Assembly (NCBI RefSeq): GCF_001056295.1
Contig: NZ_JVMD01000026.1
Span: 1 to 64,000 of the forward strand
From: Corynebacterium halotolerans
Lineage (GTDB): Bacteria > Actinomycetota > Actinomycetes > Mycobacteriales > Mycobacteriaceae
DNA length: 64,000 bases
Direction: 5' to 3'
The notes under the pieces: model-generated
Seen by the model: the letters and a program-made list of their open reading frames with translations, nothing else
Told to the model about the DNA's origin: nothing
Databases searched by the model: none
Position numbers and translations under genes: made by a program
In this document: in pieces, positions 48,984-57,385 of the stretch
How positions within the stretch are numbered: position 1 is the first letter of the stretch
Layout of the letters: every line of letters starts with the position of its first letter

Positions 48984-49772
48984 ATGTCGGACCACACGAT
49001 CGCCAGGCAGTCCACGGTCATCCCCGCAGCGGCGGGGCATGATGGCGGGCGGCGCCGCAGAGTGCGCGCGGCCGTCGGGGCCGTGGCCGGCGTGATGGTG
49101 CTCGTCGGCGGCGGCTTCTTCGCGGGGGTGGCGGCCGGGCAGCATTCCGCCGGCGGCGATGATCGCGCCGCCGAGGTCGAGTACCAATCGGCGCTGTTCG
49201 GGTCTTCCCTGCCCGGCTCCCTGCCGGGATCGTCGTCGGGGCCGTCGTCCGCCGGCGGCGACGAAAGTGCCCGCGCGGAGGATCCCGCTGCGCCGGGAGA
49301 GATCGGCCGGCGAGAAGCCGGCCCGGGCGAGTCCGGCCAGGCTGCCGGCGCGCCGGGCGACACTGCGGGCGACGCCGCGGGCGAAACGACGGCCGCACCG
49401 GATCCCGGCGCGGCCCGGGGCAGCGGCGGCCGCACCGGATTCGCCCTGCGCGGCGACGTCATCGAGATCGAGGGCGAGGACGTCCTGGTGTGCGCCACCG
49501 GCAACGGCTTCGGCATGAGCCACATCGGCGTGACGCTCGCCGAGGGCGCCGACGCGGACGCCACGCGCGCCGAATCCGACCGCCTGTGCGCCGACGTGCT
49601 CCGGGTGATGGGCGCGCTGGTGCTGTCCAACCGCGGGGAGGATCTGCTGGGCACCGAACGCGACGTCGAGGCGGCGGGCCGCACCTACCGCTGCCGCCCG
49701 GTGGCCGAAAAGGTGCTGCGCTGCACCGGCGACGACGGGTCCGTCGTCACGCTCTGGTCCGCGGCCCCCTGA
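48984..49772 (+). CDS. Membrane-anchored hypothetical protein
   Basis: 262 residues: a cytoplasmic basic segment (RRRR near 23-27), one membrane helix (about 29-50), a disordered Gly/Ala/Ser/Glu linker (about 55-150) and a compact C-terminal domain of about 110 residues with three cysteines (VLVCATGN, DRLCADV, YRCRPVAEKVLRC has two more). The family is not recognised. The linker and small extracytoplasmic domain resemble many actinobacterial surface proteins. GGGAG lies before the ATG. Confidence 0.65.
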   Translation: MSDHTIARQSTVIPAAAGHDGGRRRRVRAAVGAVAGVMVLVGGGFFAGVAAGQHSAGGDDRAAEVEYQSALFGSSLPGSLPGSSSGPSSAGGDESARAEDPAAPGEIGRREAGPGESGQAAGAPGDTAGDAAGETTAAPDPGAARGSGGRTGFALRGDVIEIEGEDVLVCATGNGFGMSHIGVTLAEGADADATRAESDRLCADVLRVMGALVLSNRGEDLLGTERDVEAAGRTYRCRPVAEKVLRCTGDDGSVVTLWSAAP

Positions 49773-49825
49773 CCGCCCCCGTTCGCCGGGTGCTCCCCAC
49801 GGCAAAACCACCTATGCTGGGGGTG

Positions 49826-49888
49826 ATGTTGGAGGGGGCGTTCACGAGCTGCCCGGAGGTTCCGTCCCCGCCGTCGCCATCGCGGTGA
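49826..49888 (+). CDS. Candidate 20-codon leaderless upstream ORF
   Basis: TATGCT (49813-49818) ends exactly 7 nt before this ATG, the same geometry as the window's leaderless genes. The frame encodes 20 residues (MLEGAFTSCPE...) and stops 39 bases before the phosphatase-like gene. It may be a short regulatory leader peptide or merely mark the transcription start. Coding evidence is weak. Confidence 0.3.
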   Translation: MLEGAFTSCPEVPSPPSPSR

Positions 49889-49927
49889 AACCCGCGCACA
49901 CGGGGAAGCGGAAGGAAGGGTGCGGAA

Positions 49928-50350
49928 ATGTCGGTGATCCTGTATGTCAGCGGGTCGAACATGGGGATGTCGCGCATGGCCGAAGGGCTGACGCGCCACG
50001 TCGCCCCCGCCGTCACGGTGATCTCGGCCGGCATCGACGTCGATCCGGATGACCGAGGCGTCGACGAGGACGCGCGCCGGGCGTGCGCCGAACTCGGGGC
50101 GCGCTGCGACGGCGACCCGCTGCAGATGACCCCCTCGCTGGCGGACCGCGCCGACATCGTGGTGGTCCTCGGCGACATCGACGTGACCGATCACGTCGCC
50201 CCCGACGTCGACACGCAGCGCTGGGAGCTGCGCGATCCGGCAACCGACGGCGTCCGCGGCGTCGAGCGCTACCGCCGTCTCCGCGACGATCTGCGCGAGC
50301 GGATCCTCGTGGTGCTCACGGACCTCGGCGAAGCGCCGCGCGTCCACTGA
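49928..50350 (+). CDS. LMW phosphotyrosine phosphatase / arsenate reductase-like protein, catalytic loop degenerate
   Basis: 140 residues with the LMW-PTP fold pattern: strand ILYVSGSN, then MSRMAEGLTRH, an ISAGID strand and ADIVVVLGD. In active relatives the loop reads C-x5-R-S; here the aligned segment is SGSNMGMSR, so the nucleophilic Cys is Ser and the loop Arg is Met. The C-terminal RWELRDPA aligns with the family's DP motif. It is probably not a phosphatase or reductase by the classic mechanism. Start has AAGGAAGG upstream. Confidence 0.7.
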   Translation: MSVILYVSGSNMGMSRMAEGLTRHVAPAVTVISAGIDVDPDDRGVDEDARRACAELGARCDGDPLQMTPSLADRADIVVVLGDIDVTDHVAPDVDTQRWELRDPATDGVRGVERYRRLRDDLRERILVVLTDLGEAPRVH

Positions 50351-50374
50351 TTTTATTTCCAGATTTTATTTCCA
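50349..50374 (+). repeat. 13-bp tandem repeat, T-rich
   Basis: GATTTTATTTCCA occurs twice head-to-tail beginning inside the stop codon of the phosphatase-like gene, followed by a CTTTTTC run. It is the most AT-rich spot in the area and may help end transcription. Confidence 0.75.
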
Positions 50375-50430
50375 GCCCTTTTTCGCCCCGCCGCCACGGC
50401 CGGATGCCCCGCCGCCTAGGGTGAATACTC

Positions 50431-51273
50431 ATGAAAAAGGGACCATCCTTCCGCCGCATCATCGTCAACGCCGCGGGGAAGTCGCTGACCCCCAACCGAC
50501 TGCGGCACGTGCTCAACGCATGGCCGCCGCTGGTCGCCATGGGCATCCGCATCACGCGCATCGCAGACGACTGGTCGCTCGGCCGGCTGGAGCTGCGCCT
50601 TACCCGCCTCAACGCGAACATGCACGGCGCCGCGTTCGGCGGCACGCTGTTTTCCATGACCGACGTGCTGTTCGGCACGCTGGTCATGCAGCGACTGGGC
50701 GTCGACCGCTATGAGGCCTGGACCCGCACCGGTTCCTTCGAGTTCATCCAGCCGGGCCGCAAGGGCGCGTACCTGGAGGTCGAGGCCTCCGATGAGCTGA
50801 TCGAGCGCATCCTCGCCGAGACCGAGGGCGGCTATTCCACGGTCGTGCCGTACACCTCCGTCATCCGCGACCGGCACGGTTCGATCGTCGGCATCGGGCA
50901 GCAGGACCTGTACGTCCGCCCGCGCGGCATCGGCAAGCCGCCGGCGAATCCGGCGCAGCTGGAGCACGTCGAGGGCGAGAACCTCATCGCCGCGGGGCGC
51001 ACGCTGGCCCGATTGGGGCTGCGGGGCGCGGAGCACCGCGAGCGCCTCACCGAGCATGAGCGCGTCGCCCGCCGCTGCGTGCGGCCGGAGGCCCGCGCCG
51101 TCGCCTGGCTGGAGGGCGTCCTGGAATACGGCTCCGTGAGCCTGGAGGATTACCGCGCGGCGGGTCTGCCGGAGGTGGTCATCGAGGCGCTGACGTCCGA
51201 CTCCCCGAGTGGCGCGGCGATGTCGCTGCGCGCCGAGGTCGTCGACGCCCGGGAGTCGCTGAACAGGTACTGA
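50431..51273 (+). CDS. DUF4442 hotdog-fold protein with degenerate HD-like C-terminal extension
   Basis: 280 residues. Residues 10-165 fit DUF4442/PaaI-like thioesterases (NANMHGAAFGGTLFSMTD, and FIQPGRKGAYLEVEAS). Residues 175-262 resemble the helical HD phosphohydrolase of RelA/SpoT-like small proteins (HERVARRCVRPEAR then AWLEGVLEYGSVSLEDYRAAGLPE), but the metal-binding His-Asp pair is Glu-Gly (228-229). TAGGGT (50417-50422) lies 8 nt before the ATG. The hotdog part may act on acyl-CoA; the tail may be a protein-interaction remnant. Confidence 0.7.
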   Translation: MKKGPSFRRIIVNAAGKSLTPNRLRHVLNAWPPLVAMGIRITRIADDWSLGRLELRLTRLNANMHGAAFGGTLFSMTDVLFGTLVMQRLGVDRYEAWTRTGSFEFIQPGRKGAYLEVEASDELIERILAETEGGYSTVVPYTSVIRDRHGSIVGIGQQDLYVRPRGIGKPPANPAQLEHVEGENLIAAGRTLARLGLRGAEHRERLTEHERVARRCVRPEARAVAWLEGVLEYGSVSLEDYRAAGLPEVVIEALTSDSPSGAAMSLRAEVVDARESLNRY

Positions 51274-51353
51274 CCGGCGCACGCGCCGCCCGGCGCCGCC
51301 GCCGGACCCGCATCTGCATCTGCCGCCCGCCGGGAGTACCGTGGCGGGCAACG

Positions 51354-51387
51354 ATGAACCCCGGTCACCACCCATGACCGGGTTCAT
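51354..51387 (+). promoter_or_regulatory. Strong 13-bp hairpin in the leader of pyruvate:quinone oxidoreductase
   Basis: ATGAACCCCGGTCA (51354-51367) pairs with TGACCGGGTTCAT (51375-51387) with a single bulged C and a 7-nt loop. It ends 40 bases before the ATG and has no T-run. A TACCGT -10-like hexamer at 51337-51342 would place it at the 5' end of the mRNA. Confidence 0.6.
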
Positions 51388-51427
51388 GCGGCATCACCAC
51401 GACCTGATGAGCGAAAGGCGGATCGTC

Positions 51428-53176
51428 ATGAGCGGCAAGAGCGGCAATTACGCGCGGCAGTTGGTGGAGGCCCTGGCGGCCCAGGGGGTGCGGCGCATTT
51501 ACGGGCTGGTCGGGGACAGCCTGAACCCGGTTGTCGACGCCGTGCGGCGCAGCGACGACATCGAGTGGGTGCACGTCCACAACGAGGAGTCCGCCGCCTT
51601 CGCCGCGGGCGCCGAATCGCTGATCACGGGCGGGCTCGCCGTCTGCGCGGCGTCGTGCGGCCCGGGCAACACGCACCTGATCCAGGGGCTTTACGACGCC
51701 CATCGAAACGGCGCCAAGGTACTGGCCATCGCCTCGCACATCCCGTCGCAGGCGATCGGCACCTCCTTCTTCCAGGAGACCCACCCCGAGCAGCTGTTCA
51801 ACGAGTGCTCGGGCTACTGCGAGATGGTCAACTCCGCGGAGCAGGGCGCGAAGATCCTGCACAACGCCATCCAGTCGACCATGGCCGGCAACGGCGTGTC
51901 CGTGCTGGTCATGCCGGGCGATCTGGCGTCGGAGGACGCCGTGGCCGCGCCGGCGCTGGCGTCGCGGGTCGTGCCAGGCTCGGGCGCGGTGACCCCGGAC
52001 CCGGCGCAGCTCGCCGATCTCGCCGCCGCCATCGACGAGGCGAAGACGGTCACGTTCATGGTCGGCGCGGGTGCCGCCGGCGCCCGCGACGAGGTGCTGG
52101 AGCTGGCCCGCAAGCTCAAGGCCCCGGTGGGCCACGCGCTGGGCGGCAAGGAGATCATCCAGTACGACAACCCGCATGACGTGGGCATGTCCGGCCTGCT
52201 CGGCTACGGCGGGCTGCAGAAGGCGATGGACGACGCCGATCTGTTCATCATGATCGGCACCGATTTCCCGTACTCCGATTTCCTGCCGACGGGCAACGTC
52301 GCGCAGATCGACGCCAACGCCGCGCACCTGGGCCGCCGCACCACCGTCGCCCACCCCGTGCACGGCGACGTCGGCGAGACCATCCGCGCCCTGCTGCCGC
52401 TGGTCGGGGAGAAGACGGACGACTCCTTCTTGGTGAAGATGCTCCGCCACCACGAGCGCGAGCTGAACCACGTCGTCGAGGCGTACACCAGCGGCGTGGA
52501 GGATCGGACGCCGATCCATCCCGAGTACGTCGCCCGGGTGCTCGACGAGCTGGCGGCCGACGACGCCGTGTTCACCGTCGACACCGGCATGTGCAACGTG
52601 TGGGCCGCCCGCTACATCACGCCGAACGGCCGTCGCCGCGTGCTCGGCTCCTGGCGCCACGGCACCATGGCCAACGCGCTGCCGCACGCCATCGGCGCGC
52701 AGTCGACTGACCGGAACCGCCAGGTCATCTCCATGTCCGGCGACGGCGGTCTGTCCATGCTGCTCGGCGAGCTGCTCACCGTCCGCCGCAACGGTCTGCC
52801 CGTGAAGACGGTCGTGTTCAACAACTCCTCGCTCGGCATGGTCAAGCTGGAGATGCTCGTCGAGGGCATGCCGGACTTCGGCACCGACCATGACGACGTC
52901 GACTACGCCGCCGTCGCGTCCGCGCTGGGCATGCGGTCGGTGCGGATCACCGACCCGAAGCGCCTGCGCGAGCAGCTCGCCGACGCACTCGCCACCGATG
53001 GCCCGGTGCTCATCGACGTGGTCACCGACCCCGATGCCCTGTCGATCCCGCCGGAGATTTCGCTGGAGCAGGTCGCCGGGTTCACCAAGGCGTCCGTGCG
53101 CACGGTCCTCGACGGCGGCGTGGGCAAGATGATCGACCTCGCGCGCGCCAACCTGCGCAACATCCCGAGGCCGTAG
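51428..53176 (+). CDS. poxB: Pyruvate dehydrogenase (quinone) / pyruvate:quinone oxidoreductase
   Basis: Thiamine- and FAD-dependent enzyme converting pyruvate to acetate and CO2 with electrons to menaquinone at the membrane. The 582 residues have the PYR domain with catalytic Glu (VHVHNEESAAFAAG), the central FAD domain, and the ThDP motif SGDGGLSMLLGELLTV to FNNSSLGMV. Length matches the corynebacterial enzyme (Pqo, about 579). ATG 51428 is chosen for GAAAGG 8 bases upstream; earlier in-frame ATGs lie within the leader hairpin. Confidence 0.94.
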   Translation: MSGKSGNYARQLVEALAAQGVRRIYGLVGDSLNPVVDAVRRSDDIEWVHVHNEESAAFAAGAESLITGGLAVCAASCGPGNTHLIQGLYDAHRNGAKVLAIASHIPSQAIGTSFFQETHPEQLFNECSGYCEMVNSAEQGAKILHNAIQSTMAGNGVSVLVMPGDLASEDAVAAPALASRVVPGSGAVTPDPAQLADLAAAIDEAKTVTFMVGAGAAGARDEVLELARKLKAPVGHALGGKEIIQYDNPHDVGMSGLLGYGGLQKAMDDADLFIMIGTDFPYSDFLPTGNVAQIDANAAHLGRRTTVAHPVHGDVGETIRALLPLVGEKTDDSFLVKMLRHHERELNHVVEAYTSGVEDRTPIHPEYVARVLDELAADDAVFTVDTGMCNVWAARYITPNGRRRVLGSWRHGTMANALPHAIGAQSTDRNRQVISMSGDGGLSMLLGELLTVRRNGLPVKTVVFNNSSLGMVKLEMLVEGMPDFGTDHDDVDYAAVASALGMRSVRITDPKRLREQLADALATDGPVLIDVVTDPDALSIPPEISLEQVAGFTKASVRTVLDGGVGKMIDLARANLRNIPRP

Positions 53177-53200
53177 CCACGCCCCGCAGCCCGGCGGCGG

Positions 53201-54058
53201 TCAGCCCGTCCCCAGCAGCTCCGCGACCAGTTCGGCGACGCCGCGGTCGTGGGGCTGCAGGTGGTGGGGCACCCCGCGGCCCAGGCGGTCCTCCAGCCGG
53301 ATCGTGGTCGCGCCCGGGTATTCCTCCGGCGTCAGCGCGCACTCCGCCGGCACGATGAGGTCCGCGCCGGTGACCAGATCGAACCACTCGGGGAGGGCAA
53401 CGGCGTCGCCGCCGGTCGCCCGCGCCTCGTGCACGGCCTTCGCCACCTCGGGAAACCCGGCGGCGACCCCGTCTGCCCCGCCCATTCCGCCCACTCCGAC
53501 CGCGCCGTCGCGTTCGGCGAGGAGTCGTTCGCGCAACCGGATCTGATCCGCCAGCGCCGGTCCGACCGTCGCCCGAAGCGCGGGCATCGGCAGCCCGCGC
53601 GGCCGTCGCACCCCACGGTGGCTCGCAGATATGCAGATGACCCGGCGCACGGAGGCGTCGTCAAGCACGCCGGCACCATCGAAAACCGGGCGCCCGCGCA
53701 CCATGCCCGCCACCAGCAGACCGGCGAGCAGCCCGCCCTGCGAATGCCCGACCAGATCCACCCGGTCGGCGCCGGTGATCTCGAGCGTCCGGCGGACGAC
53801 GTCGGTGACCTCGGCGAGATTGCGGGCCAGCGGCGCCGTGCCGCGTTCCCCGTAGGTCGGGGCGACGATGATGCGGCCGCGGGCGAGCAGCAGCTCCGCC
53901 AGCGCACCCCAATTCCCGCCGTTGGCCACGGTGCCGTGCAGGCACACGACGGGCGGAGCATCGGGACGATTCGCGCCCCGGGTTCCGGCGGAGCTCACGT
54001 CGAGCACCCCGTCCGGCAGCCAGCCGGTCGGCGGGAACCTCAGCGACAGCGGTTTCAC
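53201..54058 (-). CDS. Alpha/beta hydrolase (esterase/lipase), second copy
   Basis: 285 residues without a signal peptide. Oxyanion-type VVCLHGTVANGGNWG near 37-51, nucleophile elbow GHSQGG (Ser106), candidate Asp in LVTGADLIVPAE and His in HDRGVAEL near the end. GTG 54058 overlaps the preceding stop (GTGA). Similarity to the preceding gene product suggests a tandem duplication with divergence. Substrate unknown. Confidence 0.82.
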   Translation of the reverse strand: MKPLSLRFPPTGWLPDGVLDVSSAGTRGANRPDAPPVVCLHGTVANGGNWGALAELLLARGRIIVAPTYGERGTAPLARNLAEVTDVVRRTLEITGADRVDLVGHSQGGLLAGLLVAGMVRGRPVFDGAGVLDDASVRRVICISASHRGVRRPRGLPMPALRATVGPALADQIRLRERLLAERDGAVGVGGMGGADGVAAGFPEVAKAVHEARATGGDAVALPEWFDLVTGADLIVPAECALTPEEYPGATTIRLEDRLGRGVPHHLQPHDRGVAELVAELLGTG

Positions 54059-55398
54059 CGGTCGGTCACGTCACCCTTGTTCCCGGAGGCGCTAACGCCG
54101 TGCGAGGCTGTCACGTCGTTGGCTTCGGCGCCCGTTTCTTCGCCGCTATCGGCCAGGACCTCGTCGTCGGCCCCGTCGTCCCCGGCATCCCCCACGGCAT
54201 CGTCTCGGGCCTCACCGTTCTCGGCCCGAGCATCCCCGACGTCGCCGTCTCCGGCTCCGTTCTCGACCTCCCCGGCTGCATCGTCCCCAGCTTCATCCTC
54301 CCCAGTTTCATCCGACCCAGCCTCATCGTCCCCGTTCCGGCCCCACTTGAACATGGTGCCCGGGCCCATCGACTCGGCGAGCTGCTGGAGCCCCGTGATC
54401 CCGGTGCGCTCGGCCCAATCCGCGAACCCCGCGCGCTCCGCCCAGTCCGAGAAGCCCTCGCGATACATCACCGCGGACAGCAGCGACGCGAAAGTGGTCA
54501 CGTTGGCGCCTTCGTTGGGCGCGTCGCCGAGCTCCTCGCGCATCGCATCCGCCCGGGCATCCGAGCTCGACCCGTCGCCGTTGCCGTCGTCGTCGCCCTC
54601 CGCGAGGAACGCCGCCCCGGAGAAGGACTCGTTGACCAGCCGCAGCAGCTGCTCACGCACCAGCGCCCGCACCCGCCGGTCGGTGGCCACGTGCTCGTGC
54701 AGAACCACCGCCTGCGGGAACCGGTCCTGGATCCAGATGTTGTCCACGGTGCCCTGCCCGCCGTCGTCGAGGAAGCACGACGACGGCGGATTGATCAGCT
54801 GGTCCGTGCGGCTGGCGAGGCACGTGTACGTCACGCCCGGCGCCGTCACGTCGCGCCGCGCGATGTCCTCCAGCAGCGGCGACCCCGTCAGCTGCTCGAT
54901 GCCCGACTGCCCCCAGTAGCTCTGCACGAAGTTGTTCACCAGCGACTTCGTGCCCGGGATTTTCAGCAGCCCCGACGCCACGCCGCCCAGCGACGTCCCG
55001 TGGTTCGGCGCCGCCAGGCACACCACGTGCCGGGTGAACTGGGGGTCGCGGAAGGACAGCAGCGTCGCCAGCAACCCGCCCTGCGAATGGCCGACGATGA
55101 TCGCCCGCCGCCCGCCGGTGGCCACCAGCACCTGCCGGATGTATGCGGCCAGCTGGTCCATCGACTCCGTCAGCGGCCCCGTCGCGCGGTACCCGTAGTC
55201 CGGGGCGAACACGGCCCAGCCGTCCTTGCGCAGCTCCGCGCCGAGATCCTCCCACACCCCCTTGGCGTGGCCGGTGCCGTGGATGAGCACGATCGGCCAC
55301 GGGCGTTTCGGCGATACGCTCGCCCGCCAGTCGTCCTCGAAAATCCCGCGCCGCGTGCGGTACGTGGCATACGGGACCTGGGGAGTCTGCTCGGCCAT
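54055..55398 (-). CDS. Alpha/beta hydrolase (lipase) with acidic C-terminal tail
   Basis: 447 residues. WPIVLIHGTGHAKGVWEDLG (oxyanion region), GHSQGGLLAT (Ser105), CLAAPNHGTSLGG and FPQAVVLHEHVATDRRV (candidate His) match triacylglycerol lipase-type esterases. From about residue 365 the chain becomes a run of Asp/Glu/Gly/Ala (GDDEAGSDETGEDEAGDDAA) unlike the core. No signal peptide is evident. It begins in TAATG overlap with the HIT gene. Confidence 0.83.
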   Translation of the reverse strand: MAEQTPQVPYATYRTRRGIFEDDWRASVSPKRPWPIVLIHGTGHAKGVWEDLGAELRKDGWAVFAPDYGYRATGPLTESMDQLAAYIRQVLVATGGRRAIIVGHSQGGLLATLLSFRDPQFTRHVVCLAAPNHGTSLGGVASGLLKIPGTKSLVNNFVQSYWGQSGIEQLTGSPLLEDIARRDVTAPGVTYTCLASRTDQLINPPSSCFLDDGGQGTVDNIWIQDRFPQAVVLHEHVATDRRVRALVREQLLRLVNESFSGAAFLAEGDDDGNGDGSSSDARADAMREELGDAPNEGANVTTFASLLSAVMYREGFSDWAERAGFADWAERTGITGLQQLAESMGPGTMFKWGRNGDDEAGSDETGEDEAGDDAAGEVENGAGDGDVGDARAENGEARDDAVGDAGDDGADDEVLADSGEETGAEANDVTASHGVSASGNKGDVTDR

Positions 55399-55808
55399 TA
55401 CGCCAGGTCCGTGGTTCCCAGTGCGTTGCGGAGCTTGTCGGCGGCCTCGTCCATCTTCGCGGGATCGGGGTCGCGGTTGACGGAGGCCAGGTTGAAGCCG
55501 CTCATGTCCTTCGCCGGGAACACGTGGATGTGGGCGTGCGGCACCTCGAATCCGGCGATGAGGTAACCGGCGCGCGGGGCGTCGAACGCCTCGACGACCG
55601 CCTGCCCGATCTTCTGCGCGACCTCGTTCATGTGCGCCCACAGCGCCGGGTCGGCGTCCGTCCACTTGTCCACCTCCTCGACGGGAATGACCAGCGTGTG
55701 GCCGTAGGCGACCGGCTCGATGGTCAGGAACGCCACCACCCGGTCGTCGCGGTAGACGAAACGGCCGGGCAGCTCGCCGTTGATGATCTTCGTGAAGACG
55801 GTGCTCAT
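55398..55808 (-). CDS. HIT family protein
   Basis: 136 residues of the histidine-triad nucleotide-binding fold: [18 protein letters not shown] at the start and HAHIHVFP (91-98) as the catalytic triad. HIT proteins hydrolyse nucleoside phosphoramidates, acyl-adenylates or dinucleotide polyphosphates. ATG 55808 is chosen: TACTGT (55816-55821, minus strand) ends 7 nt upstream. First gene of the HIT-esterase-esterase operon. Confidence 0.92.
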   Translation of the reverse strand: MSTVFTKIINGELPGRFVYRDDRVVAFLTIEPVAYGHTLVIPVEEVDKWTDADPALWAHMNEVAQKIGQAVVEAFDAPRAGYLIAGFEVPHAHIHVFPAKDMSGFNLASVNRDPDPAKMDEAADKLRNALGTTDLA

Positions 55809-55985
55809 GCCGCCCACAGTAGCGGCCAACCCGGATCGGCCGCAGGGCAAAGGTTCCGGCCGCGGTTCCCGTTCGCGGCCGTGCCCCGCACCGCTTGACG
55901 ACGCCCGCGCCCACCCGCCGCGCCCTGCCCGTCACCTTCGGCGACACTGGTCCAGGGGCGGGAACGAAACGGGGAGGGTTCTGCG

Positions 55986-56960
55986 ATGGGGAACGCACGG
56001 ATGGGCGGGAATGGGGATGCTTGGCCGCCGGCGCCCGAGGCGGTGCCGCGCACCCGCGCGGAGCTGATCGCCGGACACGGAATCGGCGCCGAACGCACGT
56101 GGCGGCGCGTGCGGCGCGGGATGTACGTGCCTCCTGGTGCGGACGTGACGCCGCAGGTCAGGGTGCTCGCCGAAGTGCGGGCGCGGCGCGGGGCGGTGCT
56201 GTCGGGGGCTTCGGCCGCCCGCGCGTGCGGCCATCCGTGGGTCGCCGACCGGGTGCCGGAGGTGGTGCTCGTGCGTGAGTCGTCCAGTTCGGGCGGGGTG
56301 GTCCTGAGCGGCCGCCGCCCGTGCCGACCTGCGCGCGCGTGCCCGCTGCAGGTCGACCGCGGTGAAGTGGCCGTGCTCGTCGCAGATCCGCTCGACGTCA
56401 CCATCGACTGCGTCGCCGCGCTGCCCGACGATGAAGCGATCGCGTTCCTCGACGGCGCCATCCGCGTGTGGGGCATCGACCGAGCGCTGCGCGAGTGGGC
56501 CCGCGGCGGTCGGCCCGGGGCGCAGCGCATGCGTGAACTGCTGGAATGGTCGGTTTGGCGCGCCGAATCGCGTCCCGAGAGCCTGCTGCGCACGAAACTC
56601 CGGCGCGCCGGGGCGGGGCGCTGGGTGCCGCAGTTCATGGTGGCCGTCGCCGGCGGAAAGAGGTGGGTGGACCTGGGCGATCCCGACTACCGCATCGCCG
56701 TCGAATTCCACGGCGAAGGGCATTGGCGGGATGCGGAGGCCCGGCGGCGCGATGCCCTCCGCGTCAACGAGCTGCGCGAAGTGGGGTGGTGCGTCATCGA
56801 AGTGACCATCCTCGACGTGTTCCGCGACTTCGATGCGTTGCTGCGGCGGATCGGGGAGCACCGCCGCCGCATCGATGCCGAGCGTGACGGGGATCTGGCG
56901 TGGCGGCGCGGGAAGTCGATCGACGCCATGCGCATGCGCGTGAACCGCTGGCTGCGGTAG
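55986..56960 (+). CDS. AbiEi-like / DUF559 domain protein
   Basis: 324 residues. The N-terminal part (RTRAELIAGHGIGAERTWRR then RRGMYVPP) is the winged-helix seen in AbiEi antitoxin-domain proteins. The C-terminal part (VDLGDPDYRIAVEFHGEGHW then GWCVIEVTILDVFRD) is the DUF559/Vsr-like PD-(D/E)xK fold with candidate acidic residues. Such orphan proteins are common in actinobacteria with no AbiEii toxin beside them. ATG 55986 is the only reasonable start. Confidence 0.78.
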   Translation: MGNARMGGNGDAWPPAPEAVPRTRAELIAGHGIGAERTWRRVRRGMYVPPGADVTPQVRVLAEVRARRGAVLSGASAARACGHPWVADRVPEVVLVRESSSSGGVVLSGRRPCRPARACPLQVDRGEVAVLVADPLDVTIDCVAALPDDEAIAFLDGAIRVWGIDRALREWARGGRPGAQRMRELLEWSVWRAESRPESLLRTKLRRAGAGRWVPQFMVAVAGGKRWVDLGDPDYRIAVEFHGEGHWRDAEARRRDALRVNELREVGWCVIEVTILDVFRDFDALLRRIGEHRRRIDAERDGDLAWRRGKSIDAMRMRVNRWLR

Positions 56961-57218
56961 GAGTTCCGGGGCGCGTATGGCCGGCGTGCGTGGGCGGGGT
57001 GTGCATGGCCGGCGAGGAGTGGCGGTCGGCCCTGCCCCAAAGGACGTGAACAGAACTCGACTCTGCGGGGCCGGTCTGGGGTGGCGATGGCCCGAAATCG
57101 CGATACGCGCCGTGTGGCCCGCTGCGACGTCCGCAGGATTTCTTCGATCATTTGTGCGCATGAGGGGGTTAATCGCATTGCGGGGCGTTGTGGCGCGCTT
57201 TCGGGCCTGATCAGCGAT

Positions 57219-57238
57219 TCGTGATGTGCGCATCACGA
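57219..57238. promoter_or_regulatory. Palindrome TCGTGATG-TGCG-CATCACGA
   Basis: Perfect 8-bp arms around TGCG. It has operator-like form, in an AT-richer stretch without a nearby gene start. Confidence 0.4.
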
Positions 57239-57254
57239 TTGGAATTGTCAACCA

Positions 57255-57385
57255 ATTCAACTTCGCGCATTTGGTGTGCGATTCGACGTGTGCGAAAACG
57301 CTGAAGTTGAAGGATTGGGGCCCGAATTCTTCAACGCCAGCGTTCTCGCGGTCGTAAATCTCCCGCGAAACCGTCGAAGTTGAAT
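57255..57385. repeat. 11-bp inverted repeat with internal GAAGTTGAA copies
   Basis: ATTCAACTTCG (57255-57265) is the exact complement of CGAAGTTGAAT (57375-57385). GAAGTTGAA also occurs at 57303-57311, and GTTGAAG/CTTCAAC form a stem at 57306-57312 and 57329-57335. Confidence 0.6.

Noticed and set aside
57219..57238. GlxR site
   Set aside because: The arms GTGA and TCAC are 8 bases apart rather than 6, so it does not match the GlxR pattern despite the dyad.
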